This document shows positions 63,799-64,000 of a stretch of 64,000 nt of DNA, one piece after another (positions within the stretch are counted from its first letter, which is position 1; each line of letters opens with the position of its first letter). The notes below the pieces were generated by a model, which was not told the DNA's origin, made no database searches, and saw only the letters and a list, made by a program, of their open reading frames with translations. This DNA comes from AP-15 sp963797115 (lineage in GTDB: Bacteria; Pseudomonadota; Alphaproteobacteria; ATCC43930; CGMCC-115725), in the NCBI GenBank assembly GCA_963797115.1, contig CAWCOH010000001.1:2356001-2420000 (forward strand), given 5' to 3'. The translations under genes were made by a program, and so were the position numbers.

Positions 63799-64000
63799 CT
63801 AGACGGCCGGCGGCAAGCCGTGGATATATCCGACCGCCGCGCTGCGGCGGTTGCGGTATTGCTTGTCGATAAGCGGGGCGAGGCTGTCCTTGACCTTGTC
63901 GTGCAGCTTTTCCCAGTCGCCGGGATGCTGGAAGTTGCTCATGATATAGGCGAAGCCGTTGAGGTCGTCGACCGCCTGCAGGCCGGTCGACTCCGCCCCC
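63799..64000 (-). CDS. C-terminal end of a PhoX/DUF839-like protein
   Basis: The minus-strand frame from the right edge reads STGLQAVDDLNGFAYIMSNF QHPGDWEKLHDKVKDSLAPL, ending AAVGYIHGLPPAV and TAG at 63799-63801. The order STGL...LNGxAYIMSNFQHPGDW is typical of DUF839 (PhoX-type phosphatase) C-termini. The start lies beyond 64000. Confidence 0.65.
   Translation of the reverse strand, partial: GAESTGLQAVDDLNGFAYIMSNFQHPGDWEKLHDKVKDSLAPLIDKQYRNRRSAAVGYIHGLPPAV

Overview
This 64 kb window is GC-rich, apart from an island at about 21.0-24.3 kb, and its core genes point to an alphaproteobacterium. The markers are a ChvI/ChvG two-component system next to pckA and a regulatory phosphotransferase set (EIIA, HPr, EI) with RapZ, a SciP (DUF1153) protein, a CtrA-type DNA-binding domain, and the hairpin repeats common in this class. 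I cannot fix the genus. A soil or freshwater heterotroph of Rhodospirillales or Hyphomicrobiales type would fit.

Layout. 0-10.2 kb is mainly a minus-strand catabolic locus: an EamA exporter running off the left edge, an SDR protein, three tandem peptide/nickel-type solute-binding proteins (one with an internal amber stop), an amidohydrolase, and the beta and alpha subunits of a thiamine-diphosphate 2-oxo-acid-type dehydrogenase. 10.4-14.3 kb holds a cupin, a ChaA-type Ca2+/H+ antiporter, a broken TPR/aspartyl-protease gene and two small exported proteins. 14.3-21.0 kb is a graveyard of mobile and broken genes: IS256, IS91 plus tyrosine recombinase, LysR, IS630 and gabD remnants. Three of these carry closely similar ~25 bp palindromes inside the coding sequence. 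21.0-24.3 kb is a lower-GC island with a TIR-like gene and small proteins of unknown function.

24.8-36.4 kb is the conserved core: EI, HPr, EIIA, RapZ, ChvG and ChvI on the minus strand, then a HugZ-like protein and pckA on the plus strand, then typA and a PfkB kinase on the minus strand. 36.7-38.8 kb is a four-gene ArsR-SRPBCC-GST-VOC operon with a probable leaderless promoter. 39.3-45.5 kb holds mostly intact metabolic genes. 45.6-46.4 kb carries the most unusual pair: a SciP-like anti-activator gene just upstream of a CtrA-like gene that has only the DNA-binding domain. 47-64 kb has a Rieske oxygenase, MgtC, small secreted proteins, a molybdate-sensing pair, MarR, a serine hydrolase, an HpcH/HpaI aldolase, a CobW GTPase, a cyclase-CoA transferase pair, an SDR-MFS pair, a quinone oxidoreductase with a palindromic operator, a bacterioferritin and the end of a DUF839-like gene.

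Caution. Many otherwise well-conserved genes, including chvG, carry single-base shifts, often in G, C or T runs. Several of these are more likely sequence errors than true pseudogenes, and this is stated gene by gene.
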